Assembly (NCBI RefSeq): GCF_964275005.1
Contig: NC_092693.1
Location: 29,524,173 to 29,588,172 of the forward strand
DNA from: Diadema setosum
Taxonomy: Eukaryota; Echinodermata; Echinoidea; Diadematoida; Diadematidae
DNA: 64,000 bases
Reading direction: 5' to 3'
Part shown: positions 30,438 through 40,300 of the stretch, one piece after another
Numbering within the stretch: position 1 is the first letter of the stretch
Layout: each line of letters starts with the position of its first letter
Notes under the pieces: model-generated
What the model saw: only the letters and a program-made list of their open reading frames with translations
Told to the model about the DNA's origin: nothing
The model's database searches: none
Program-made: the position numbers and the translations under genes

Positions 30438-30640
30438 ACTGTAAAACCAGCAATGTTGCGGTGCATTTTAATTGTGTGATTTTCACAAGAGCAAAAAGTA
30501 AAATGCACACAAAAGTTTTTGTCTACACAGTGATGAATTGGATGCCAGTGGCGAGTCACAAAAAAATTCATGCCACAATAGAAGGCCATCAGCCCCAATT
30601 TATGAAATTTTCATGCCGCCTCTGTTTCTTGCTTTACAGT
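30438..30640. mobile_element. MITE with ACTGTAAA ends
   Basis: About 200 bp. The left end is ACTGTAAAACCAGCAATG and the reverse complement of the right end is ACTGTAAAGCAAGAAACAG, giving imperfect inverted repeats of about 20 bp. Inside, GCGGTGCATTTTAATTGTG and an inverted TAAAATGCAC add a second foldback. From memory this resembles a MITE type widespread in marine invertebrates. Non-coding. Confidence 0.55.
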
Positions 30641-31039
30641 TATCACAACTTCCCTTCATAATTGACATGCAGTCATACCATGGTCGTTCTATCTCATTAC
30701 AGATGGTACGTTTGCAACCCAGGTCAGGAAACGGTACAGCCTACATGTAATTGGATTGTGATGTAGCAACTGCATTGTTCCTATCATAAAACGGGTATGT
30801 TTATGATGCATGGTAGTCTTTCACAAGTGTAAAATAATGACTTCTGCACCCTTTTTTGGTATGGACAAACATGGTAAGACCTCCAGCACCCATGGGGTTG
30901 AGGCATATACACTTTAAAATGATACATTGCAACTGATTGACAAATTGCCCTACATCGAAGTGAATAAGCACTGAATTGTTCAGTGTTTTAGTAGTAGCAA
31001 TGCTAAAAATCATGGGCGTAGGCCCTATATAAATACTCG

Positions 31040-31112
31040 AGCAGGATTCGAACCTACAACCTCCTGATCTCCGGACAGGCGTCATCTCCACTAGACCACC
31101 GAACCGAGCTTC
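31040..31112 (-). mobile_element. tRNA-derived SINE head
   Basis: On the minus strand an A-box-like TGGTCTAGTGG (31098-31088) and a perfect B box GGTTCGAATCC (31054-31044) are spaced as in a tRNA, with an anticodon-arm-like CCTGTCCGGAGATCAGG between them. The acceptor ends do not pair and the loop lacks a proper T before the anticodon, so it is a pol III SINE head, not a functional tRNA gene. The body probably runs toward about 30800. Confidence 0.55.
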
Positions 31113-31384
31113 CGGCGGCAGCTGCGAATTCAACGATTGATCTTAATCAGTACTGTGTTCTCCCGCATGTGTGTGTATAGCAAAAAGAGTGCATGAAAGA
31201 CGTTAAGGGCGTGACTGCGGTGGGCGTGACAACGTAGACCTATCACTTGGGTTATACTGGAAACGTAGGCCTTCTGTATCATAACAAAATGACACATACA
31301 GTTGGGGGCACTATCAACAACCCAGTGTGGTGTAGACTTTACATCTGCTAGCATCTATGGCCAATACCGTTTGTCAATACTTAC

Positions 31385-31507
31385 CTCTAATGTCCCCCTT
31401 TTGCTCCCTGGTAACAATTTGCACTTCCCCTCGGACAAATTCTCCGGGCTGGTATACATCCTTGTTGTTGGCAAACAGGATATCTATAGAGCTGAAAGTT
31501 TCCCCAT
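31385..31507 (-). pseudogene. Duplicated first coding exon of the ARRDC-like gene, frameshifted
   Basis: Closely similar to exon 1 at 16106-16226, with the same phase-1 donor (AGAG|gtaagt) and the same ATGGGGAAACTT start. A 2-bp insertion after GCTCT shifts the frame, so from that ATG the reading stops at codon 8. Beyond the insertion the old frame stays open and conserved (DILFANNKDVYQPGE, GEVQIVT, EQKGDIR), with few replacements. Similarity continues into the 5' UTR (to about 31655) and slightly into the intron. It is either a dead remnant of a tandem duplication or an alternative exon read in the other frame from an unseen upstream exon. No in-frame ATG is present upstream of it. Confidence 0.75.
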
Positions 31508-33161
31508 TTTGCACACATTTTAGGAAGACTTCACGACGGACCAACTTTTGGGAGGAGAAAACAGTTTTCAGCAAATGTGACCAAGATTTTTTGACTCTTT
31601 ATACTGATATATGGGAAAGACTGTTGATGCTCATGTCGACACAGATTACAGAGATGCAAAAAAGTTACTTATCGCATTTAGAAACACAATAAGGAATAGG
31701 CCTAAGTTTCGATTACACGTACATTCTGACGAACGTAACGGATAACATAATGGATGGGAACGGATGGACAGTGGTTCTTCTTGCAGGTGTTCACACGACG
31801 GCCGTGAAATTGAGTGTAGAGGTTCTTAGGTTCTTTCAAGCAAAAGGAGAAGCATTAGCATTGCACCATAAACGTGTAGGGTTGGACCTACTACTAATCG
31901 ACCGCCTAATGTTTATTTGCTTGATAAGAATATTTAACACTGAAATTCACGTAAAAAACTTGACCTACGTGATTGAGAAAATCCAGCTCTATCAAATGCC
32001 GTTGTTCCCTTTTCGATTCGAAGTTTCAGTGCAAAAATATCGCCGACGAACTTGCGTGGCGTCGTTTCAGCTCCCCGCGGTAAATCGCGTTTTTAGGATC
32101 GACCGCTGATTTTGCATTGACAATGCACGCAAACCGAGTTGTATTGAACACCGTGTTGTACGAAGCTTTTTAGAAGCCTTTTAGAAACTTCCATAGACAT
32201 TACATTGTGCTGTCATTACGATTCGGTGAAAATATTCATTCGAAATTTTGTCCTTGATTAAAACCATTAATGAACAGTGAATTATCGCGTTTTCCCACAC
32301 CATCCTAATCTACATTCAAAGCCAATCCATTTTTATGTGCTTTGCGCGCAGAGAAGTGCGTACTAAGTGTTCAGTGCGCGAATTATACGCGGTCGGTTTC
32401 AATAAGGGTGGTCGATATGTAATAGGACTACTATACTCTAGTTTGTTATACATGCATTCCATGCACTCTTAAAGCCCAAAGAAAGTTCTGGTACGCCTGC
32501 AAAAGTTGTCAAATTTTGCTCCAAAATGTGAACGTATGCCTAGGAAATGTGCGGAATAACGCTGTAATAACAAGATATTCGATGGGTAACGACGAAAATG
32601 GGAAATATTAACCAAAAACAGTCAGTCTCAGAACTTACCAGAACGGGGTCAGGCTAGACTCGGACTCGGGGATAACTCGGTCTAGCTTTGCTTGACGGCG
32701 GGATGAGTTGTATTGGTTGTCCCTCTGGATTGTACAGCGTTGTACTATGCATATGGGAGCGGCCTGTATAAACTACATTGTAGCGCTCTGGCTACTCGCA
32801 GTAATGGTCCGAGTTGTTACGACGCGCGCATCCAAAACCTCTTTGGCGCGCATGCAAAATTAGTGTGCGCCTCTCAAGCACCTCTAAAAACAATCAAAGA
32901 CGCTTGATAAACAACAACAAAAACTTCAAAGACCGCGCGTCTCAGCAACTGAGGTGATGTGCGTATCTAGTAGGCTTGAGGACCGCGCGCTGTCCATTTG
33001 TTTATACAGGATTAGCACGCACTTTCCTGTCTGCTCATCAAGGCCTCGTTTGGTACCCGTAGTATAGAGTACTGATGAACATGGCGATCACGAGCTGTGT
33101 GTAAATTGCCTGAAATAGGGTCGAGTTTTCCCTGAGACCGAGTTAGTCTGGAGCCTTCTGG

Positions 33162-33189
33162 AATAAAAGTCGGTCTACCGACTTTTATT
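33162..33189. repeat. Hairpin with 13-bp perfect arms
   Basis: AATAAAAGTCGGT and its exact complement ACCGACTTTTATT are separated by CT. No terminator function is implied in this eukaryotic context. Confidence 0.8.
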
Positions 33190-33867
33190 ATTTTTCTCAA
33201 AATACTCCAAAACGACTCATCATTCCGGCAAACCGCGTCAGCCAGGTAAGTTTCTTTGTAGACTCTTTCGATATATTGCAAGCAAATATGAAATGGTGCC
33301 AGACGGGTTCTCAGGCCCTTACCAGAACTTTGTTTTCACTTTAAACGTAACGTCGTGCATTGGTATGCAAGACAACCGCGGGTTGCGCAAGGTGTTAAGC
33401 GTGTTTCATAGGCGTCACAAAGACCATACCCATAATGACAACATAATAACGCGCGCGCAATCACTAAACAAAAAACGCGCTCAGAGTCTTGGATAGGAAT
33501 GCAGCTTATAATGACACCATAATGGATCTCATCAGCTGAATGTTGGCATGGCTTGCGCTTGGACCCTCATGTGATTATGACATTACATGAGAACTACTCT
33601 GTGGACAATCAACACTACACCCTGAAACTCATGTTTCGCGCAATAAATGCCGTTTTATTTTTTCTTTTTGTTTTTTTTTAATGTCATCATCACATAACTC
33701 GCCACATCACCGCGTAAAGCACTGGTTGGGGCTCTTTCACATGACACCTATATTGTATCAAATACATTAATTCTGACAATGATGATGATTACTGTCATCG
33801 CTTTATATCATAACCAACATTTCACCATCATTACAATCATCTCAACTAACATACATCTTGTATTAAT

Positions 33868-33899
33868 CAGGGAGGTGGTTTGCTCTTCCCACCTCCCTG
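33868..33899. repeat. CAGGGAGGTGG hairpin, copy 1
   Basis: 11-bp perfect arms (CAGGGAGGTGG / CCACCTCCCTG) around a 10-nt loop, with ATTAAT on both outer flanks. The same stem sequence occurs at 58919-58951. Confidence 0.75.
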
Positions 33900-35269
33900 T
33901 ATTGATTAATTAGTTTGATTAATCAATTATTATTTTTTCCCCGTCTGAATGCCCGCATGTCGATACGTTTCAATATGTAGGACGTCTTTCGAGAAGTACC
34001 GTTGCGTACGATTATCCTATTATATCCATACAACAACTTAAAAAAAAAAAAAACACTTTTATTGCGTCGGAATTAAAACTCTCCGTACGTCGTGTATAAG
34101 TAGATGGGGCTTACCGTATTCGCAACGCGTGCTTAAGCTCCGACCACTATTACAAGAATGAGTCCAGCACACAATATAGGTACGGAAAGCAGAAACAAAG
34201 ATATTGAGATGCTACCATGTAATGCTCGCAAGGCAAGCGGGCAAGAGAACAAATGCTCCAACACATTTCGAAGACAAAACATCATCCAATCATGGTAATG
34301 TCCGAAACCAGTCTAGCGGGTTGACAGCATCACCACGATAGCTTTGGCAGTGAAACAAATGGCCAAACAAGTACACAAAGCACAAAATCAGGAGATAAGA
34401 ACCCCCCCCCCCCACACACACACACACTGACATTGGCTACATTGAGAGCACATAAAAAATGAAAGAAAAATGAATGGTATGAATAAACTCTAAGTCGGTA
34501 CGTCTGAAAGCGCTAATAAATATCTCTCAAGACGATGACCCGAGCTAGTGACTCACTCTGAAAAGCTTCAGATGTGTAACGTCGATCTCGTCTTAGGCGT
34601 GCAGGAACTCACCATACACATGCATACAATCATCACCACTCACAGTACCATTTCAAGACGGGTTTGGATTACACATTATTGTGAAATAAAAAGAGTGCGT
34701 GAGCAGGCAAAAATATTGGGACAAATATAGCGCTTTTAATATTTACAGATAACTTGTAACGGTGAGAGAATGACGTAGGCAGAGAACAAACCATATTGAA
34801 GCATCGGATGTAAACATTTACAAACGACAATAACACACAATACCACGCTACACACCCTCATTGCATGCCTCTCTGCTATTGCCGGATATTAATGTTTCCA
34901 TCACTTTAAAAATGCAATGGTAAATCAATATTTAAGATGTCATTCCCCCAAACTTTTATCAAATTTGGCACTCAATATGTTGAACTGTCTTTCCAGAAAT
35001 GGTGGATCCAACATTGTGAGTTTTAGATTTAACATTTATACAAAGGTTGGAGAAGCGACAACATTTAAAGGGGATGGCTATATACTGATCAGTGGAAATC
35101 AGTGGGAATGATGGGGGACGATTGTTCCAATCCTTGTGGGATTCATTTAAGAGTACATTATACATCTATTGTTGTGTGAAAATAATTATTTGTTTCAGAA
35201 TGATCTCATATTCAAATAATGTGCAGTTTGATATTTCCAGGTTAGCATGCCTGTACAGTGACGTGGCGA

Positions 35270-35999
35270 TCGTTAACTGGTATCAGCTGGCAACCAGTAG
35301 ACCTCTACTGGTTTTTAACTGGTAAGCAGTGCAACTTCAACTGGGATAAACTGGTACCAGTAAGACATCAAATGACATCAACTTGTACCAGTACATTGCG
35401 ATTGGCATCAATTGATACCGTGGTACACATTGAGACTTGAAATGGTATCAACTGGTAACTTCAACTGGTATGAACTATAAACCAGTAGACTTCAATTGCC
35501 ATCAACTGGTACACAATGAGACTTGCACTGGTATCAACTGGTACCAGCAAGACTTCAACCGGCAGAAACTGTTACCAACTTGTACAGTGATACTCGAACT
35601 GGTATCACAACTGACAACTAGTAGACTTTCACTGGTTTCACCTGGTAAGCAGTGCAACTTCAACTGGTATAAACTGGTATAAACTGGTATCAACTGGTAT
35701 CAGCACGTCTTCAACTGGTATCAACTGGTTTCAATTAGAATTGCTTATTTTGTTACTGGAAAGAAGACCAGTTGAAACGAGTTAAGACCAGTTGAAACCA
35801 GTTGAGACCAGTTGAAATCACTTGAAACGAGTTGAAACGAGTTAAAACCAGATGAGACCAGTTGAAACCAGTTGAGATCAGTTGAAACCAGTTGAAACCA
35901 GTTGAAACCAGTCGAGATAAGTTGAAACCAGTTGAGACCAGTTGAAACCAGTTGAAATTAGTTGAGACCAGTTGAAACCAGTTGAAACCAGTTGAAAAT
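35270..35999. repeat. Palindromic 10-bp minisatellite, block 1
   Basis: The left half (to about 35730) is built of degenerate CAACTGGTAT-type 10-bp units. After a hinge (35732-35759) the right half consists of CCAGTTGAAA / CCAGTTGAGA units, the reverse complement. The block is thus a large imperfect inverted repeat. Open frames through it (repeated NWFQLVSTG) follow from the 10-bp unit reading as 10 codons per 30 bp and are not evidence of a gene. Confidence 0.9.
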
Positions 36000-36477
36000 G
36001 CTTACCCCATCCCCTGGGTGTGGGACACTTTTGCTCTGCACCCCACCCCCTTGGGGTTGATTGAAAAAAAAAAAGATATGTCTTCCCGACCGGGGTATGT
36101 TTATGGGTGTGCGTGTGTGTGTGTTTTTTTTTTAACTGAGTGACAGACCTGGTGCACACTTTAGATGAAACATTTGGAAATCTGTTAATCTAAAACTGTA
36201 CTAAGTCTATGAGGAAAAGGATCGAACGTTGGAGGGGTGGCAGGGGGTATCCCCTTCCCATGGGCGCGAGAGATATTTTGCATTTCCAGAATTGAAATTC
36301 AGCAATCTGGTACAAACTATGGATAAAATATTTGGACAAAAGGCACGAAACGTTTCCTCTCTTTGGGAATTACTGGGGAGTACCTAGTATCTACTCCAAC
36401 CCACCCGAAGGAACATTTTAACCCTCTTTTTGACACTCTTGCTCTGCACCCACCCCCTGGGGGTGCCCAGATCGAAA
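36000..36477. repeat. Spacer between minisatellite blocks, with a duplicated segment
   Basis: A GACACT(T/C)TTGCTCTGCACC segment followed by a C/G-rich palindrome occurs at 36028-36063 and again at 36431-36465. Otherwise A/T- and GT-rich sequence without a gene. Confidence 0.6.
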
Positions 36478-37230
36478 AAACCATTTGGCAACTTGTACTG
36501 GTACCAGTTGATTCCATTTAAGGCAACAGGTTTCAATATGGAAATTGAAATGTATGACTAGAATCAACTGGTATCAACTGATATCCGTTCAACTGGTATC
36601 CACTAGTATTCGTTCAACTGTATCAACTGGTTTCAATTAGAATTGCTTATTTTGTTACTGGGAAGAAGACCAGCTGAAATGAGTTAAGACCAGTTGAGAC
36701 CAGTTCAACCAGTTAAAACCAGTTGAGACTATTTGAAACCATTTGAAACCAGTTGAGACCAGTTGAAACCAGCTGAAACCAGTTGAAATCAGTTGAAACC
36801 AGTTGAAACTAGTTGAGACCAGTTGAGACCAGGTGAAACCAGTTGAAACCAGTTGAAGCCAGTTAAAACCAGTTGACAACAGCTGAGACCAGTTGAAACC
36901 AGTTAAAACCAGTTTGAGACTAGTTGAAACCAGTTTAGACCATTTGAAACCAGTTGAAACCAGAAGACACCAGTTGAGACCAGTTGAGAACAATTGAGAC
37001 CCGTTGAGACCAGATGAGACCAGTTGAAACCAGTTGAGACCAGTAGAGACCAGTTGAAACCAGTTGAAACCAGAAGACACCAGTTGAGACTAGTTGAAAC
37101 CAGTTAAGACTAGTTGAGACCAGTTGACACCAGCTGGAACCAGTTGAAACCAGTTGAAACCAGTTGAGACCAATTGAAACCCGTTGAGACCCGTTGAGAC
37201 CAGTTGAGACCAGTTGAGACCAGTTGAAAA
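36478..37230. repeat. Palindromic 10-bp minisatellite, block 2
   Basis: Same architecture as 35270-35999: a short CAACTGGTAT-oriented arm, a hinge nearly identical to that of block 1 (36633-36661), then about 570 bp of CCAGTTGAGA / CCAGTTGAAA units. It ends GTTGAAAACGCTT, closely matching the end of block 1 (GTTGAAAATGCTT). Confidence 0.9.
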
Positions 37231-37599
37231 CGCTTGTTCTTGTTTTGTTTTTGCTTGTCAGCCGACTTTCGGCGCAAAATGACATCTTCAAAATGACATT
37301 TTATTATAATTTTGTGGATTGAATAATTCCCATAGTATTTAAGCAATTATTGAAATTGGTATTTATGATGATTTATAGGTGTAGTTATGTAAGATTTTTT
37401 TTCAGTTTTGAAGTAATTGAAATTATATTTGGTAGGTATTATGGCTTTGAGGCATATGTGAAAAAAATTGATTAGAAGTGAAAGATTTGCTGAAAGTTGA
37501 ATTTTTGATAATAAGTATAATAATAGTAGAATTTATTTAAATGAATGAATTGAATGAGATATATGTAATATGTATTATGAATATAATGGTTATTATTTT

Positions 37600-37785
37600 A
37601 TTTTTCTGCAACAAGTAATGCAAAACATTTATGTTTCATCTTATTTGTAATCTGTGACATATGTGTTCAATGAACAATTGTTATCTGTTTGTATCTCTTG
37701 TGTGTAACGCTGGTGGAAGGCGCATTTCCACTTTCGCATTGTGGACAATAAAGCAATCAATTCAATTCAATTCAATTCAAAATAT
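37600..37785 (+). mobile_element. LINE 3' tail
   Basis: Ends GTGGACAATAAAGCAATC followed by AATTC tandem units, the same kind of terminus as at 14106-14131. The coding part is not visible. 37231-37600 to its left is AT-rich and unassigned. Confidence 0.5.
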
Positions 37786-37887
37786 ATGAAGACATTTTTG
37801 CTGTTGTTTCTGTTGTCTTTTGGTTTTCTTTCTGCTTGACAGGAGATTTTGAAACTTTTTGCAAATGTTTCTTGTTTCTGAAGAAAC

Positions 37888-37985
37888 AGATTTGAAAGCT
37901 AAAAGATGATATTATGTATGAGTTGGAAGAAGTTGACTCCACTGAATCAGAAATCAACAAGTACATAAAAGCACTAAAATCCTGG
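37888..37985 (+). repeat. Dispersed coding-like repeat, copy 2
   Basis: Partner of 6314-6440. It shares GAGTTGGAAGAAGTTGACTC and an open frame encoding DDIMYELEEVDSTESEINKY and IKALKSWH, which stops shortly after. 37986-38700 beyond it is AT-rich without a gene. Confidence 0.5.
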
Positions 37986-38711
37986 CATCCATAAAGTCAT
38001 AGAGTATTTCCAACTGATATTGATGTATCATGTACAATGTTTGGAACACAATCATCATGCGACAATCGCGTATATATTCACTTTATTTACGTCAAATTTC
38101 AATGGATTAGATGAAGAAAACAAGAATATAGAAGAATATGATTTAGAAGAAAATGAAGCATGATGATATTGAGTTAACGAAAAGTGAGAAGAATGGAGTC
38201 GAAAAAGCAGGAAAAGTGCGGTAGCAGTATAAAAATAAACGGAAAAACAGAAGAAGAAACAAACAAAAAAGACCTGAGAAAATTATATCACGGCAAAGAC
38301 ACATTCCTGCAGCAATGGAAAGAGACAATTATTGAAGCAATCATCTGATAGTATTGATAGAGAAGCGAAGAAGAGAACATTACCAGGTATTAGTAAGGCG
38401 ATGTGCTTTGTTTTGACCAACCTGCACGAAATTCTTGTGTGCTTGCTGTGCGCCGCACCAATGCTGCGGCCGAGCGACATCTCGTGAGATCACTGGAGCC
38501 GATTCTTATTTTTAAATGCTGCCATCTATTGTTGGAAAACTAACCAATCATGCTTTTACATCCGTAATTGCATCCCCTTTGGTGATGGTATTACTGTATT
38601 TGAAATTTACTTTAGAGTTAAATTGCAACTGGTAGTTAATGTCGGACTGAAATCTATTCCAGGATAAAGAACGCAATCAAATGGAGACAAGGAGAAAGAA
38701 TGCGAGAAAAC

Positions 38712-38713
<2 letters not shown>

Positions 38714-38743
<30 letters not shown>
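38714..38743. repeat. (GT)n microsatellite
   Basis: About 30 bp of GT repeats. Confidence 0.9.
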
Positions 38744-38746
<3 letters not shown>

Positions 38747-38753
38747 TGAATAT

Positions 38754-39003
38754 GTGAAGAGTTTGTTCGCAAAAACCGATAAGTCCATTTTGGAAGATTT
38801 TAAAGTACGGTCTCCATCATGAAGTACAAAATAATACCTTTTAAATGATATATTGGTCACTACATATAGAGGTACATTTTTGAAGTTATGGTCAAATGAA
38901 GCAAAAAAATTCTTATTATTCTCTTTATTTTTCTTGACCTTTAATCGCAAATATCTCCATTTGGTCAATATGGACTTATCGCTTCTTGCAAACGAACTCT
39001 TCA
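38754..39003. mobile_element. 250-bp foldback transposon with 38-bp inverted ends
   Basis: The left end TGAAGAGTTTGTTCGCAAAA and the reverse complement of the right end TGAAGAGTTCGTTTGCAAGA pair over about 38 bp with a handful of mismatches (both continue CGATAAGTCCAT). No ORF. It sits 50 bp from another MITE. Confidence 0.65.
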
Positions 39004-39052
39004 TGTTTACTTCAGTATCAATCACATATCACACACTCTGACTCCTGGTCTT

Positions 39053-39618
39053 AAAGGACAAGTCCACTTTCATATACATGTGGATTTCTTGAATGCAGCA
39101 ATATTGTAGAACACATCATTGTAAGTTTGGTGAAAATCAGACAATCTGCTCAAAAGTTATGAATTTTTAAAGTATCTACATAGACACTCCTGGATGAGAA
39201 GACTACCATAGTGTATGATGTCATATGTGTACAATGATATGAGGAAAATATAACGAGAATTTCACAAAATGTTACTTTTTTGAAAAAATGTGCACATTTC
39301 CTCGACTTGTCACTGACGTATGTTAAGGGTAACATTATTCCCCTTGCCTTCTGAAAGAGGGAAGTCAAGTGTCCTTTTATTATGCGAGAAAAGGGAAAAT
39401 ATCTTGAATTTTCCTTATATTTTCTTTATATCGTTGTACACATGTGACATCACAAGCTTTGGTAGTCTTCTCATCCAGCGGTGACTAAGAAGGAACTTAA
39501 AAAAATTAATAACTTTTATACGGATTGTCCAATTTTCCTCAAACTCTTGCTGATGTATTCTATTAATATTGCTGCATTCACTCAATCCACATGTCTATGA
39601 AGGTGAACTTGTAGTTTA
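39053..39618. mobile_element. 570-bp MITE (AAAGGACAAGTTCACC family), copy 2
   Basis: Starts AAAGGACAAGTCCACTTTCA and ends ATGAAGGTGAACTTGTAGTTT; the long inverted ends continue inward for more than 100 bp. Aligns end to end with 58207-58776 at what looks like about 85 percent identity. Confidence 0.75.
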
Positions 39619-39839
39619 ACTGAACTCCTAAATAAGTATTCAAAACTGCTCAATAAACAGCATTCTGTATTAGGAAGATGTGATTATGTGTTGGATCTAG
39701 AAACCTCGTTGTTGTTGTTCTTGTTGAGCAAGTTATGTCAATGGCATCCAGCTACATAGAGTATCATCTATACAAGTTCTGGAGATATACACATATTTAT
39801 TTATTCATTTCCTTATTTCATTTTTAGCTCACCTATGTA

Positions 39840-40095
39840 TATTATTATTTGACTTTGTGCAGGAATCACTTTATTCTATAAAGTGACAGATTATACAGCA
39901 TCCTGTATGTAGCAAACCCTAAGGAAAGATATTTGTCTACTTGTCTGAATGAGCTCCATGTAAGGCAAGGGCACTGTGTAATTGGCCCAATATTTGTGGT
40001 AAATAAAATACAAGTATGATGTATATCCCTTGCATTTTTCCACCTGTGTTACACTGGATTTTATCTGTCCTTGGCAAGCAGGTATAGGTCATCAT
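39840..40095 (+). repeat. Dispersed repeat, copy 2
   Basis: Partner of 29960-30345, ending CCTTGGCAAGCAGGTATAGGTCA. In both places the repeat follows a MITE of the same superfamily within about 100-210 bp, so the two may travel together. Confidence 0.5.
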
Positions 40096-40250
40096 CAGCA
40101 AGCAAAATTACTCCCCAATAAATCAAGAAGAGTTTTGTATTCTATTTTCTAGACATGAGGAAATACAGAAGATTTCAAGACGCCTCCTGTAGCATCAGGA
40201 AGACACAGCTCTACACTTCAAAGAAAGGAACCAGGTCAGTGAGTCAGTCA

Positions 40251-40300
40251 TTTTTTTTTTTTTTTTTTTTTTGGAGAGTAGATAAGAATTCTCATTTATT
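40251..40300 (-). other. AATAAA plus poly(A)22 on the minus strand: possible retroposed 3' end
   Basis: Read on the minus strand, AATAAA (40300-40295) is followed 22 nt later by an uninterrupted run of 22 A (40272-40251). That spacing is typical of a polyadenylated transcript copied back into DNA. The source transcript and the 5' limit are unknown. Confidence 0.4.

Larger units (their letters stand above)
31660..35260. other. Intergenic DNA without recognised genes
   Basis: No supported coding exon on either strand. Contains small hairpins (33162-33189 and 33868-33899), a C/CA-run near 34404-34430 and CpG-bearing stretches between about 32300 and 33500. Those stretches could include a promoter for transcripts using the duplicated exon, but nothing decisive is visible. 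Confidence 0.4.

Noticed and set aside
30071..30661. 196-codon plus-strand open frame
   Set aside because: Runs through a (TA)n tract and two repeats; no coding signature.
31040..31112. tRNA gene
   Set aside because: A and B boxes are good, but the acceptor stem does not pair and the anticodon loop is atypical; best read as a SINE head.
31385..31574. Independent start of a second arrestin protein upstream of the duplicated exon
   Set aside because: The long frame has no ATG upstream of the conserved part; the only local ATG is out of frame after the 2-bp insertion.
35270..37230. CRISPR array
   Set aside because: Repeats are 10 bp with no spacers, in an animal genome; it is a minisatellite.
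36655..37291. Open frames of 118-141 codons with repeated NWFQLVSTG peptides
   Set aside because: Direct consequence of a 10-bp minisatellite lacking stop codons in one orientation; equivalent frames exist in other phases.
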